The notes below the pieces were generated by a model. That model had not been told where the DNA came from. It saw only the letters and a program-made list of their open reading frames with translations, and did no database searches. 64,000 nucleotides of DNA from Yinghuangia seranimata (GTDB lineage: Bacteria > Actinomycetota > Actinomycetes > Streptomycetales > Streptomycetaceae), in the NCBI RefSeq assembly GCF_029953285.1, contig NZ_JASAOI010000014.1, positions 124,001 to 188,000 on the forward strand, written 5' to 3'. Every line of letters starts with the position of its first letter. Position 1 is the stretch's first letter. Below, piece after piece: positions 35,196-44,227 of this stretch. The translations under genes were made by a program, and so were the position numbers.

Positions 35196-36446
35196 TCAGC
35201 GCGTCGCGTCGGCCTGGTCCGGGCCCGCGGCCGGGACGGCGTCAGGTCGGCCCGGCGGGCACGGCGGCAGCGGGGGCAGGGCCGTCGCGTCGATCGTGTA
35301 GCCCGTCGCGCGTGATGTGCCGGTCACGGGCTCGTCGGCGCGGTAACTCACCACCACGGAAGGGCCGTTCGTGTCGGCCGAGCCGTAGCGCGCGGTCAGC
35401 CTGGTGAAGGATCCGGTGCGCAGGTCGGCTGCCCAGGTGGCCTCGTGGTCGGTCCAGGTGACGAGGTCGCCCGCGACCTGGACGCCGTCGACGACGTTGC
35501 CCGGCGCGGCGGTGACGACCGCGGCCGGTTCGGTCATGCCCTCGCGCCAGGCGAACAGGGTGCGGCGGTCGGCGGCGACCCAGGCCCAGGTCACGCCGTC
35601 GCTCGACGCGTCGTGAACGCCCTTCGCGGCGCCCACCTGCGGGGGCAGGACGACGTGCGCGCCCGCGGGGTCGACGGCCTGGATCGTCCGCGCCGCACCT
35701 GGGCCGAACGCCTCGCGCCAGGCGAGGACTTCGCCCGCGAAGAAGGCGGGGGAGACGTCTCCGGCGTAGACGACGCCGTCCCGGCGTGCGGCCAGGTCGT
35801 ACAGGTGGACCTCGTCGCCCCCGCCGGGCCGGGCAGCCACCCACGCGGCTTTGCCGGCGCGGACGCGCGGGAACAGGAACGGTCCCTCGGCGCCGTTGTC
35901 GTGCGCGACGGGGAAGGGGGCGGCCGCCGACTCGCTGTCCCAGGCCAGGAGTTCCCAGCGCGTCGGGTCGGTGCGGTCGGGGTTGACGCCGAACACCAGC
36001 CAGCGGCCGTCGAATCCGGCGCCGAAGACCTGCGCGCCGGAAGGGAGCGCGTACACCGTCTGGCGCGAGCGGCCCGTGTCGCGGAACCACACCAGGTCGC
36101 GGCGGCCCGCGGCGGCGACGTCCGCGAACACCCTGGTGCCGTCCGCGGTGACCTCGACCGGGACCACGTCCTCGCCCGGCACCCCGGGTATTCGGCCGCG
36201 CTCGGCGGCGGCCTGCCAGGCGGCGGGCAGCGGCACGTCGCAGAACCGCGCGGGCGAGGCGGCCGGGACCACCGCGTCCTCCGCGGCGGAGCCGGCGGCC
36301 GGGCCGCCCGCCGCGACCGCCGCGGGCCCGGCGTCGTGTCCGGAACGCGCGGGGCTGTCGTGCCCGGGCGAACACGCGACGGCGCCGGCCAGCAGCAGGG
36401 CCAGCGCCAGGGCCGGTCCGGTCGTCCGGCGTATCGCGTGGTGCAT
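35196..36446 (-). CDS. Predicted lipoprotein, beta-propeller-like
   Basis: 416 residues. The signal peptide ends in a lipobox (LLLAGAVAC) with the lipidated Cys near residue 25, then an Ala/Gly/Ser spacer and a long region of WD/PQQ-like strands (DLVWFRDTGRSRQTVYALPSG, DGRWLVFGVNPDRTDPTRWELLAWDSES, GVTWAWVAADRRTLFAWREG) that suggests a beta-propeller anchored outside the membrane. Function unknown. ATG 36446 has GATACT seven bases upstream and no Shine-Dalgarno. Confidence 0.78.
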   Translation of the reverse strand: MHHAIRRTTGPALALALLLAGAVACSPGHDSPARSGHDAGPAAVAAGGPAAGSAAEDAVVPAASPARFCDVPLPAAWQAAAERGRIPGVPGEDVVPVEVTADGTRVFADVAAAGRRDLVWFRDTGRSRQTVYALPSGAQVFGAGFDGRWLVFGVNPDRTDPTRWELLAWDSESAAAPFPVAHDNGAEGPFLFPRVRAGKAAWVAARPGGGDEVHLYDLAARRDGVVYAGDVSPAFFAGEVLAWREAFGPGAARTIQAVDPAGAHVVLPPQVGAAKGVHDASSDGVTWAWVAADRRTLFAWREGMTEPAAVVTAAPGNVVDGVQVAGDLVTWTDHEATWAADLRTGSFTRLTARYGSADTNGPSVVVSYRADEPVTGTSRATGYTIDATALPPLPPCPPGRPDAVPAAGPDQADATR

Positions 36447-36504
36447 GCGCAGCAGTATCGCCCCCGCCAACCGGCGCGTGAACAGGCGGGGGAGCGGCGA
36501 ACGC

Positions 36505-36539
36505 GGAAGGGCCGCCGACCTTGGGTCGACGGCCCTTCC
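36505..36539 (-). terminator. Terminator of the MFS gene
   Basis: Near-perfect 15-bp hairpin GGAAGGGCCG.CGAC / GTCG.CGGCCCTTCC with a 5-nt loop, 73 bp past the stop of the minus-strand MFS gene. No T tract. Confidence 0.7.
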
Positions 36540-36611
36540 CGCTGATCCTTCTTCGAACTCCCTTCCGCGAACGGGCTTCCGAGCGCAGCCCCTCCGCGGC
36601 CTACCGGCGGC

Positions 36612-38120
36612 TCAGTGCCCGCCGCCCTGCCGGGCGTGCTTGGGGAGCAGGAACCCGAGGGCGAACGCCGCCGCCGTCAGCACCAGCGACACCAGCGCGG
36701 TCAACGCCACCGCGTCCAGCGAGTCCTGCGAGAACATCTTCGCGCCGCCGTGCCCGAAGAACACCGTGCCGAACACCGCGACACCGAGCGCCGCCGCGAG
36801 CTGCTGCATCGACTCCAGCGCGCCGGACGCCGAACCGACCTCGTGGTCCTCGACCTCGCCCATGACGATGTCGAACAGCGGCACGAAGATCAGGCCCATG
36901 CCCAGGCCGTAGACCAGGAACGGCGCGACCAGCGGCCAACTGCCCACGTGCGGCGAGACGTTGGTGAACACCGCGTACAGCGCCAGGATGCCCACCGCCA
37001 TGATCGACAGACCGATGTGCAGGATCTTCCGGCCGAGCTTGCCCATCAGCGCGCCGCTCAGACCCGAGCCGACGAACGCGCCGAGCGCCCAGGGGCCCAT
37101 CGTGAGGCTCGCCCGCATCGCGCTGAAGCCGTTGCCGAGCTGCAGGAACAGGCCCGTCGCGAGGGAGAATCCGGTGATCGCGCCGAAGAAGGCGATGACG
37201 AACAGCACGCCCGACGCGTACGAGCGCTTCTTGAAGACGCTCAGCTGCACCAGCGGAGCCTTGCCGTCCGCACTGCGCCGCAGCTGCTGGGCGACGAACC
37301 CGCCGAGGACCACGACCGCGCCGGCCAGCATCGCGAACATCCACATCGGCCAGCCCTGCTCACGGCCCTGCACCAGCGGGTAGACCAGCAGGAACATCCC
37401 GGTGCCGCCGAGGAGCATGCCCAGCGCGTCGAGCGAACGGATGCCCTCACCCGCCGCGATCGGCGGAACCGCGGGAAGCGCCTTGTGGCCGGCGATGAGC
37501 GCGAACAGGCCGAGCGGCAGGTTGATCAGGAAGATCATGCGCCATCCGGTGCCGAACAGGTCGGCGTCCACCAGGGTGCCGGCCACGATCGGGCCGAGGA
37601 TCGTCGCGATGCCGATGCACGGGCCGAACGCCGCGAACGCCTTGCCCATCTCCTGCGGCGAGAACAGGTCACGGATCAGACCGAACGTCTGCGGGATCAT
37701 CACCGCGCCGAACAGCCCCTGCACCACCCGCGCGGCGATCAGCGACTCCGGTGACCACGCCAGCGCGCACGCCAGCGAGGAGAGCACGAACCCGACCGCG
37801 CCGAACTGCATCAACCGCTTGCGGCCGAACATGTCGCCCAGCCGGCCGCCGGTCAGCAGGCCGACCGCGAGCGTCAGCGTGTACGCCGCCGCGACCCACT
37901 GCAGGCCGGTGTACGACGCGCCGAGGTCCGTACGGATCGCCGGCGCCGCGACGTTGACCACGGTCGCGTCCAGCAGGTTCATCAGGGTCGCCGCGAGGAT
38001 CGCGAACAGGCCCAGCCACTTGCGGCCGGCACCCGGGGCGGGCGCGGTGCCGCTCGTCGTCGGGGACGGTGCCGTCGTGCTCGTGGCCGGCGTGGCCGCG
38101 GACTCCAGGACTGCACTCAC
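36612..38120 (-). CDS. MFS drug exporter, DHA2 family
   Basis: 502-residue 14-TM exporter: LMNLLDATVVNVAAPAIRTDLG in TM1, LQWVAAAYTLTLAVGLLTGGRLGD with motif A GRLGDMFGRKRLM, and VVQGLFGAVMIPQTFGL. A Ser/Thr/Pro/Ala-rich 30-residue N-terminus precedes the first helix. It ends LLPKHARQGGGH. Divergent from a WYL regulator over 154 bp that carries a TTAGG/CCTAA repeat, so it is probably WYL-controlled. Substrate unknown. Confidence 0.9.
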   Translation of the reverse strand: MSAVLESAATPATSTTAPSPTTSGTAPAPGAGRKWLGLFAILAATLMNLLDATVVNVAAPAIRTDLGASYTGLQWVAAAYTLTLAVGLLTGGRLGDMFGRKRLMQFGAVGFVLSSLACALAWSPESLIAARVVQGLFGAVMIPQTFGLIRDLFSPQEMGKAFAAFGPCIGIATILGPIVAGTLVDADLFGTGWRMIFLINLPLGLFALIAGHKALPAVPPIAAGEGIRSLDALGMLLGGTGMFLLVYPLVQGREQGWPMWMFAMLAGAVVVLGGFVAQQLRRSADGKAPLVQLSVFKKRSYASGVLFVIAFFGAITGFSLATGLFLQLGNGFSAMRASLTMGPWALGAFVGSGLSGALMGKLGRKILHIGLSIMAVGILALYAVFTNVSPHVGSWPLVAPFLVYGLGMGLIFVPLFDIVMGEVEDHEVGSASGALESMQQLAAALGVAVFGTVFFGHGGAKMFSQDSLDAVALTALVSLVLTAAAFALGFLLPKHARQGGGH

Positions 38121-38232
38121 AGGGATCGCTCCTCAGCGGTCGGTTCAGCGGTCGGTTCAAGGGGGGACTCGCCCGGGAACTCGGGGGCTTGTCGCCTCCC
38201 CTCGTCTCCACTGCTTGAACTCTAGGAGGCCA

Positions 38233-38253
38233 TTAGGCAAGCTTCGTTCCTAA
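38233..38253. promoter_or_regulatory. Putative WYL-regulator operator
   Basis: Inverted repeat TTAGG-N11-CCTAA ending 21 bp before the regulator's ATG, in the divergent region shared with the DHA2 exporter. A further TAGGAGG lies just upstream (38223-38229). Confidence 0.45.
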
Positions 38254-38274
38254 AGGAAAGGGAGAGTGGAAAAC

Positions 38275-39234
38275 ATGTTGGAGACATCGGCACGACTGCT
38301 GCGTCTGCTCTCCCTGCTGCAGACCCACCGCGACTGGACCGGCACGGAACTGGCCGAGCGCCTCGACGTCACCGCGCGCACCGTGCGCAACGACGTCGAA
38401 CGGCTGCGCACGCTCGGCTATCCCGTGCACGCCACGCGCGGCGCCGCCGGCGGATACCGCCTCGGCGCCGGCGCGTCCCTTCCCCCGCTGCTGCTCGACG
38501 ACGAAGAGGCAGTCGCCGTCGCGGTCGGCCTGCGCACCGCCGCGGGCGGCACCATCGCCGGCATCGAGGAGACCTCGCTGCGCGCGCTGGCCAAGCTCGA
38601 GCAGGTGCTGCCCAACCGGCTGCGCCGCCGCGTCAACGCGCTGCAGACCTACACCGTCCCCGTGCCGGGGCAGGAAGGCCCCCGCGTCGACGCGGAGGTG
38701 CTCACGACGATCGCCGCCGCGTGCCGCGACCACGAGCGGCTGCGCTTCGACTACCGCGACTACGGCGGGACGGAGACGCTCCGGGTCGTCGAGCCGTACC
38801 GCATGGTCAACTGGGGCCGCCGCTGGTACCTGGTCGCGTGGGACACCCAGCGCGAGGACTGGCGCACCTTCCGCGTCGACCGCGTCTCGCCGCGCACCCC
38901 CACCGGGCCGCGCTTCACCCCGCGCGACCTGCCCGCCGAGGACATCGCCGAGTACGTCTCCAGCCGCGTGGCCGCCGCGCCCTGGCGGACCCGGGTGCGC
39001 GTGATCGTGCAGGCGCCCGCCGAGGAGATCACCGCGCGCGTCCCGTGGTTCGCGGGCGCGGTCGAAGCCGTCGACGAGCACACCTGCGTGTTCTCCACGG
39101 GCGCCGACAGCCCCGCGACCCTCGCGGTGTGGCTCGGCATGCTGGGCGCCGACTTCACCGTCGAGAACGCGCCCGACGTCGTCGAGGCACTGCGCGCGCT
39201 GTCCGAGCGGTACGCCCGCGCCTCCGCGAACTGA
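38275..39234 (+). CDS. WYL domain helix-turn-helix regulator
   Basis: 319 residues: N-terminal HTH_11 (ETSARLLRLLSLLQTHRDWTGTELAERLDVTARTVRNDVERLRTLGYPV in order), a WYL domain (about 135-215, RLRFDYRDYGGTETLRVVEPYRMVNWGRRWYLVAWD) and a WCX C-terminal part. WYL regulators bind ligands or nucleic acid and often control exporters. ATG 38275 gives the family N-terminus MLETSARLL; a GTG at 38266 is an alternative closer to the GGAG site. Divergent from the DHA2 exporter. Confidence 0.9.
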   Translation: MLETSARLLRLLSLLQTHRDWTGTELAERLDVTARTVRNDVERLRTLGYPVHATRGAAGGYRLGAGASLPPLLLDDEEAVAVAVGLRTAAGGTIAGIEETSLRALAKLEQVLPNRLRRRVNALQTYTVPVPGQEGPRVDAEVLTTIAAACRDHERLRFDYRDYGGTETLRVVEPYRMVNWGRRWYLVAWDTQREDWRTFRVDRVSPRTPTGPRFTPRDLPAEDIAEYVSSRVAAAPWRTRVRVIVQAPAEEITARVPWFAGAVEAVDEHTCVFSTGADSPATLAVWLGMLGADFTVENAPDVVEALRALSERYARASAN

Positions 39235-39350
39235 CCGCGCTCGTCCGGCGGTACGACGGGCGGCCCGCGTCGGCGATTCCGCCGCGGCGCCGCCCGCGCG
39301 CCGTCAGACTGGACGCGGCGGATCAGGTGGTGCGAAAGCGGGGGGTACGG

Positions 39351-39773
39351 ATGAGCGGCGACACCGTGGCGGACACCGGCGTGACCGACGTGCAGGTGGC
39401 CGTCGTCCCAAACGACGGGCTCGACGACGAGGGTGCCGAGCGCCTCATGCGCCGGCTGCGCGCCGAAATCCTCGACCTGGACGTGGAGTCCGTGCGCCCG
39501 GTCCCCGCGGGCGCGCTCCCGGTCGGCGCCAAGGCCGCCGACCCGGTGACGATCGGCGCCGTCATCGTCGCCCTCACGGTGCCCGGCGGCGTGCTGACCA
39601 GCCTCGTCGGGCTGATCCAGGACTGGCGCGCCAGGCAGACCGCGCCGCACCCGGTCGTGATCACCATCGGCGACGACACGCTCGAGCTGGCGGATGCCAC
39701 ACCGGACCAGCAGCAGGCGGTCGTCGACATGTTCCTGGCGAGGCACGGCGCGCAGCCGCCCACGGGGCCGTGA
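39351..39773 (+). CDS. EACC1-like (effector-associated constant component) protein
   Basis: 140 residues. The layout fits the EACC1 family: an N-terminal alpha/beta segment (ERLMRRLRAEILDLDVESVRPVPAGALP), a hydrophobic helix pair (DPVTIGAVIVALTVPGGVLTSLVGLIQDWRAR) and a C-terminal strand region (HPVVITIGDDTLELADATPDQQQAVVDMF). EACC1 proteins normally sit beside conflict-system effectors such as caspase- or trypsin-like proteins; none is seen next to it here. ATG 39351 follows a G-rich site. Confidence 0.65.
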   Translation: MSGDTVADTGVTDVQVAVVPNDGLDDEGAERLMRRLRAEILDLDVESVRPVPAGALPVGAKAADPVTIGAVIVALTVPGGVLTSLVGLIQDWRARQTAPHPVVITIGDDTLELADATPDQQQAVVDMFLARHGAQPPTGP

Positions 39774-39815
39774 GCCGCGGGACGGGTGCGCGCCTACCAG
39801 AGTCCGATTAAGCCG

Positions 39816-40304
39816 TTACGGGGCGCCCATGCCGTTCGACCGGACCCAGGGCGACCCGTGGCCGGACTCCGTGATCCGCGCGATGCCCCGCACGCCGCCT
39901 GCGTCCCCCGGGCAATGCGGGCTCGGGACATACCTGCTGTACACCCACTTGGACTGTCCCGCGAAGACCAGGTTGTCCGGTGAGTCCCCGTTGATGCCGT
40001 AGGTGACGCCGTTGCAGGAGTCGTAGACGCCGGTGTAGACGCGTACGTCGGTGCTGCCGCCGGTGACGTAGACCCTGCTGTAGAAGGGGTAGGGGTACAT
40101 GCTGGACTGATCGATGCAGGGCGTCAGCGCCCAGCCGTACCAGGGCGAGCCCGGGGAGCCGCCCTGATTGCGCGTGCCGCAGAGTTCGGCGTCGGCATGG
40201 GCGGTGCCGGCGCCGGCGATGGTGGCGAGGCCAGCGAGTGCGGCGGTCGCGGTGGCTAAGGCGACGGTGCGGCGAATCCGGCGATGTTGCGACAGTGCGG
40301 ACAA
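39816..40304 (-). CDS. Small secreted hypothetical protein
   Basis: 162 residues with a clear Sec signal peptide (RRIRRTVALATATAALAGLATIAG, cut near AHADA) and a Cys-containing mature part (ELCGTRNQGG, TPCIDQS, DSCNGVTYG, SPHCPGD: four Cys, two possible disulfides). No family recognised; size and Tyr/Ser/Gly content resemble actinomycete secreted inhibitor-like or surface proteins. The start is TTG 40304 preceded by ACGGGGA at good spacing. Confidence 0.72.
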   Translation of the reverse strand: MSALSQHRRIRRTVALATATAALAGLATIAGAGTAHADAELCGTRNQGGSPGSPWYGWALTPCIDQSSMYPYPFYSRVYVTGGSTDVRVYTGVYDSCNGVTYGINGDSPDNLVFAGQSKWVYSRYVPSPHCPGDAGGVRGIARITESGHGSPWVRSNGMGAP

Positions 40305-40490
40305 GACGTTCCCCGTTTCTCGGTCATTTCTGTCAACTTCGCTGGGGGCAGCGGGAGTTGAGCGGTTTCCTCATGGACCCCGCGGCCCCGACGAGGCTTA
40401 CCCACTCGAACACCCGTTCAGGCACCCGAATCGATCGGGCCCGCGAACCGTGCCCGGGAAGCCTGGTGGTGCGCGCGGTGTTGGCCAGGC

Positions 40491-41585
40491 ATGAGCGATT
40501 CGGAGCGGGACCGCGGCACCGTCGACGTGGTGGTGATCGGCGCGGGTCAGGCCGGCCTGTCGGCGGCGTACTTCCTGCACCGCGCCGGGCTGCGCTTCGT
40601 GGTGCTCGACGCCGACGAGGCGCCCGGCGGCGCGTGGCGGCATCGCTGGCCGACGCTGCTCATGGAGTCGGTGCACGGCGTCCACGAGCTGCCCGGCATG
40701 GCGTTGCCGTCGGTGGATCCGCTGCGGCCCGCGCGTGACGTCGTGCCCGCGTACTTCGCCGCCTACGAGCGCGCGATGGAGCTGGCGGTCGAGCGTCCGG
40801 TGAAGGTCGCGTCCGTCCGCTCCGAGGGCGAACTCCTCGTGGTCGCCACCGACTCCGGCACGTGGCGCGCGTCCGCGCTGGTCAACGCGACCGGCACGTG
40901 GCGGCGTCCGTTCATCCCGTACTACCCGGGCGCCGCCGACTTCCGCGGCCGGCAGCTGCACACCGCCGACTACCAGGGCCCCGACGAGTTCCGGGGCAGG
41001 CACGTGGTCGTGGTCGGCGGCGGGACGTCCGCGACGCACTTCCTCGGCGAGATCGCCGCCGCGGGCGGCACCACGACGTGGGTGACCCGCCGGCCGCCGG
41101 TGTTCCGCGACGACGAGTTCACGCCCGAGTACGGCCGCGCGGTCGTCGCCCAGGTCGAGGACCGGGTGCGGCAGGGCCTGCCGCCGCAGAGCGTCGTGTC
41201 GGTGACAGGTTTGAGCGGCCTCGCCCCCGCAGTGCGCCGCGCCCGCGAGCTGGGCGTGCTGGAGCGGTTGCCGATGTTCGACCGGATCACCCCGGACGGC
41301 GTCGCGTGGGACACCGCCGGCGCCGAGCGGGAAGTCCACGCCGACGCGATCCTGTGGGCCACCGGCTTCCGCGCCGCGCTCGACCACCTCGCGCCGCTCG
41401 GGCTGCGCGAGCCCGGCGGCGGCATCCGCATGGAGGGCACGCGCGCCGCAGCCGACCCGAGGATCCACCTGGTCGGGTACGGGCCGTCGGCGAGCACGAT
41501 CGGCGCCAACCGTGCGGGGCGCGTGGCGGTGCACGAGATCGTCGAGCTGCTGGGCGAGCGCGGGCGGGCTACCGCCGCGGCGTAG
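40491..41585 (+). CDS. FAD/NAD(P)-binding flavoprotein (flavin monooxygenase-like)
   Basis: 364 residues with two Rossmann motifs: FAD site VIGAGQAGLSAAYFLHRAG (about 15-33) and NAD(P)H site VVGGGTSATHFLGEIAAAG (about 174-192), plus ILWATGFRAALDHLAPLGL near the C-terminus. This matches short FMO/YUCCA-like or putative flavoprotein oxidoreductases that oxygenate N or S atoms or act as reductases. Partner and substrate unknown. ATG 40491 chosen; no strong ribosome site. Confidence 0.85.
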   Translation: MSDSERDRGTVDVVVIGAGQAGLSAAYFLHRAGLRFVVLDADEAPGGAWRHRWPTLLMESVHGVHELPGMALPSVDPLRPARDVVPAYFAAYERAMELAVERPVKVASVRSEGELLVVATDSGTWRASALVNATGTWRRPFIPYYPGAADFRGRQLHTADYQGPDEFRGRHVVVVGGGTSATHFLGEIAAAGGTTTWVTRRPPVFRDDEFTPEYGRAVVAQVEDRVRQGLPPQSVVSVTGLSGLAPAVRRARELGVLERLPMFDRITPDGVAWDTAGAEREVHADAILWATGFRAALDHLAPLGLREPGGGIRMEGTRAAADPRIHLVGYGPSASTIGANRAGRVAVHEIVELLGERGRATAAA

Positions 41586-41692
41586 GCCGGGCGACGTCCG
41601 TCGAGGTTCCCGTGCGGCGGTAGATGAAATTCTCAGTGCAATGTGAAATATTACTGATGGCTCGGCGGGTTCCGCCCCGCCGCGCGTTCCTC

Positions 41693-41747
41693 TATATATG
41701 CGTTTGCTATGCCGTGCGCCGTCCCGCGCACATCAGTGACATGTCAC
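41693..41747 (+). promoter_or_regulatory. AT-rich promoter region with palindromic operator
   Basis: The 185-bp gap before the DHDPS-family gene is the most AT-rich part of its surroundings. It has a TATATA -10 candidate (41693-41698) and downstream a perfect 12-bp palindrome GTGACATGTCAC (41736-41747), a position that would block elongation or initiation when bound. Regulator unknown; none is adjacent. Confidence 0.4.
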
Positions 41748-41770
41748 ATGCCATAGAAAGGTCTGTCGGA

Positions 41771-42679
41771 ATGACCGCCACCTCCTGGAGCAGCTCCCGC
41801 CCGTGGCGCGGCATCATGGTCGCCACCACCCTGCCGCTGCGCGACGACCTCTCCGTCGACTACGACGCCTACGCCGCGCACGTCCGCTGGCTCATCGACA
41901 ACGGCTGCGACGGCGTCGTCCCCAACGGCTCGCTCGGCGAGTACCAGACCCTCACCGCCGACGAGCGCCGCCGCGTCGTCGCCACCGCGGTCGAGGCGGC
42001 CGGCGACGGCGCCCGCGTCATGCCCGGCGTCTCCGCGTACGGCAGCGGCGAGGCCCGCGCGTGGGCCGAGCACGCCGCGGACGCCGGCTGCGGCTCCGTG
42101 CTGCTCCTGCCGCCCAACGCCTACCGCGCCGACGAGGCCGCCGTGCGCGCCCACTACGCCGAGGTGGCCAAGGCCGGCCTGCCGGTCGTCGCGTACAACA
42201 ACCCGATCGACACCAAGGTCGACCTGAGCCCCGCGCTGCTCGCCGACCTGCACCGGGACGGCAGCATCGTCGCCGTCAAGGAGTTCAGCGGCGACACCCG
42301 CCGCGCCTACGAGATCGGCGAACTCGCGCCCGGCCTCGACCTGTTGATCGGCGCCGACGACGTGCTGCTCGAGCTGGCGGCGGCCGGCGCGGTCGGCTGG
42401 ATCGCGGGCTACCCGAACGCCTTCCCGACCAGCTGCGCCGAGCTGTACCACGCGGCCGTCCAGGGCGACCTGGCCGCCGCGCTGCCGCTGTACAAGTCGC
42501 TGCACTCGCTGCTGCGCTGGGACTCGAAGACCGAGTTCGTGCAGTCCATCAAGCTGTCCATGGACCTCGTCGGCCGCGACGGCGGACCCACCCGCCCCCC
42601 GCGCTTCCCGCTCGCCGGCGCGGTCGAGGCCGGCGTGCGCACCGCCACCGAGCAGGCCGTCGCCAGCGGACACCGCTGA
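41771..42679 (+). CDS. Dihydrodipicolinate synthase family lyase
   Basis: 302-residue TIM-barrel Schiff-base aldolase/dehydratase of the DapA/NanA superfamily. Catalytic Lys170 (VAVKEFSGD) and Tyr142 (VVAYNNP) are present, as is the GSLGEYQTLT block. Substrate type differs from DapA; the downstream proline-iminopeptidase-like hydrolase suggests use of a cyclic imino acid or keto acid, for example hydroxyproline catabolism. ATG 41771 follows GAAAGG. It is 31 bp upstream of the peptidase, same strand, likely one operon. Confidence 0.85.
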   Translation: MTATSWSSSRPWRGIMVATTLPLRDDLSVDYDAYAAHVRWLIDNGCDGVVPNGSLGEYQTLTADERRRVVATAVEAAGDGARVMPGVSAYGSGEARAWAEHAADAGCGSVLLLPPNAYRADEAAVRAHYAEVAKAGLPVVAYNNPIDTKVDLSPALLADLHRDGSIVAVKEFSGDTRRAYEIGELAPGLDLLIGADDVLLELAAAGAVGWIAGYPNAFPTSCAELYHAAVQGDLAAALPLYKSLHSLLRWDSKTEFVQSIKLSMDLVGRDGGPTRPPRFPLAGAVEAGVRTATEQAVASGHR

Positions 42680-42710
42680 CCGGGCTCCCGACCTTCCGCG
42701 AAAGGGATCC

Positions 42711-43973
42711 ATGAACCCCGCATACGCCACCACCGACCACACGTTCACCGTCCCGCTCGACCACGCCGCGCCGGACGGGCAGACCATCGAGGTGTTCGCC
42801 CGCGAGGTCGTCGACCCGGCCCGCGTCGGTGAGGAACTCCCGTGGCTGGCCTTCCTCCAGGGCGGCCCCGGCGGCAAGTCGCCGCGCCCGTCGGTCGGCA
42901 CGCCCGGCTGGCTGGCCGAGGCGCTCAAGACCCACCGCGTGCTGCTCCTCGACCAGCGCGGCACCGGCCGCTCCACCCCGGTCACGGCGCGCGAGGCCGC
43001 GCGCACCGACCCGAAGGAGCTCGCGGACCGGCTGGCCCACCACCGTGCCGACGCGATCGTCGCCGACGCGGAGCTGATCCGGCGTCAACTGTGCGGCGAC
43101 ACACCGTGGGAGACCCTCGGGCAGAGCTACGGCGGGTTCATCACGCTGACCTACCTCTCGCAGGCGCCCGAAGGCCTGCGCGCCTGCTACGTCACCGGCG
43201 GGCTGCCCGGGCTCACGGCGACCGCGGACGAGGTGTACGCGCGGACGTACCCGCGGGTGCGCGACCGCGTGCGGGAGTTCTACGAGCGCTACCCCGAAGA
43301 CATCGCACGGGTACGGAAGATCGCCGACCTGCTCACCGCGAACGACGTACGGCTGCCCGACGGGGACCGACTCACCGCGCGGCGCTTCCGCAGCCTCGGG
43401 CTCGTCCTGGGGATGGGCGACGGGTTCGAGCGGACCCACTGGTGGCTCGACGAAGCCCTCACCTCCGACGGGGAGTTGAGCGACACCTTCCTGTACCAGG
43501 TGATGGCGCAGACCGGGCTGATCGACAACCCGCTGTTCGCCGTCGTCCACGAAGCCGTCTACGGGCAGGGCGCGGGCGCCACGGCGTGGTCGGCGCAGCG
43601 CCTCCTGGCGGACCACCCGGAGTTCGCGGACGACGCCGACCCGCTGCTCTTCACCGGCGAGATGATCTACCCCTGGATGTTCGAGGAGATCGCAGGCCTG
43701 CGGCCGTTCGCCGAGGCCGCGGAGATCCTCGCGGCCCGCACCGACTGGGCACCGCTGTACGACCCGGCCCGCCTCGCCGCCAACACCGTGCCGCTCGCGG
43801 CCGTCGTCTACCACGGCGACATGTACGTCGACGCCGAGCTCTCCCTGGAGACCGCCCGCGGCATCGGCGCGAGCAAGGTCTGGGTCACCAACGAATGGGA
43901 ACACGACGGCGGCCACGCCTCAGGCGGCCGCATCCTCGCCCGCCTCCGCGCCATGGCCGCGGGCCGCGCCTGA
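42711..43973 (+). CDS. Alpha/beta hydrolase, S33 prolyl aminopeptidase-like
   Basis: 420 residues. Oxyanion motif FLQGGPGGKS near 50, Ser139 in GQSYGG, DQRGTGRST strand-turn, and the catalytic His near 402 (GGHAS), with the acid near 370-375 (GDMYVDAEL). Family members remove N-terminal Pro from peptides or hydrolyse related amides and esters; cytoplasmic. Cotranscribed with the DHDPS-family gene. ATG 42711 follows AAAGG. Confidence 0.87.
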   Translation: MNPAYATTDHTFTVPLDHAAPDGQTIEVFAREVVDPARVGEELPWLAFLQGGPGGKSPRPSVGTPGWLAEALKTHRVLLLDQRGTGRSTPVTAREAARTDPKELADRLAHHRADAIVADAELIRRQLCGDTPWETLGQSYGGFITLTYLSQAPEGLRACYVTGGLPGLTATADEVYARTYPRVRDRVREFYERYPEDIARVRKIADLLTANDVRLPDGDRLTARRFRSLGLVLGMGDGFERTHWWLDEALTSDGELSDTFLYQVMAQTGLIDNPLFAVVHEAVYGQGAGATAWSAQRLLADHPEFADDADPLLFTGEMIYPWMFEEIAGLRPFAEAAEILAARTDWAPLYDPARLAANTVPLAAVVYHGDMYVDAELSLETARGIGASKVWVTNEWEHDGGHASGGRILARLRAMAAGRA

Positions 43974-44083
43974 CCCCGCACCGATGAGGCCGGGGGTTGG
44001 CCTGGCCCGCTGCGGCGTGGAGACCGTCGGCCGTGCACGGTCCCCTGGCCTGTCTGCTGGCGGTGGCCATCTCCCCCGGCTGT

Positions 44084-44203
44084 GGATTGTCCGCGCGGCC
44101 GGGGGGGGGGGGGGGCGCCCCGCCCGCCGGAACCCCACAACGCGGGGGGGGGGGGGGTGGGGGGGCCCAAGCCCCCCGCCGGGGGATTGTCCGCGCGGCC
44201 GGG
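44084..44203. repeat. 20-bp direct repeat flanking the G tracts
   Basis: GGATTGTCCGCGCGGCCGGG occurs at 44084-44103 and 44184-44203, exactly 100 bp apart, with the G homopolymers between. Recombination would delete the tracts. Confidence 0.8.
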
Positions 44204-44227
44204 CGCCTTGACAGGCGCCCGGCCGCG
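44194..44227 (+). terminator. Strong hairpin terminator
   Basis: Perfect 14-bp stem CGCGGCCGGGCGCC with its complement and a TTGACA loop. It follows the S33 peptidase by about 220 bp and sits before the MBL gene. Confidence 0.65.

Noticed and set aside
44084-44227. CRISPR-like array or coding Gly-rich protein in the G-tract region
   Set aside because: Only two repeat copies, no spacers of even size, and ORFs are pure homopolymer products.
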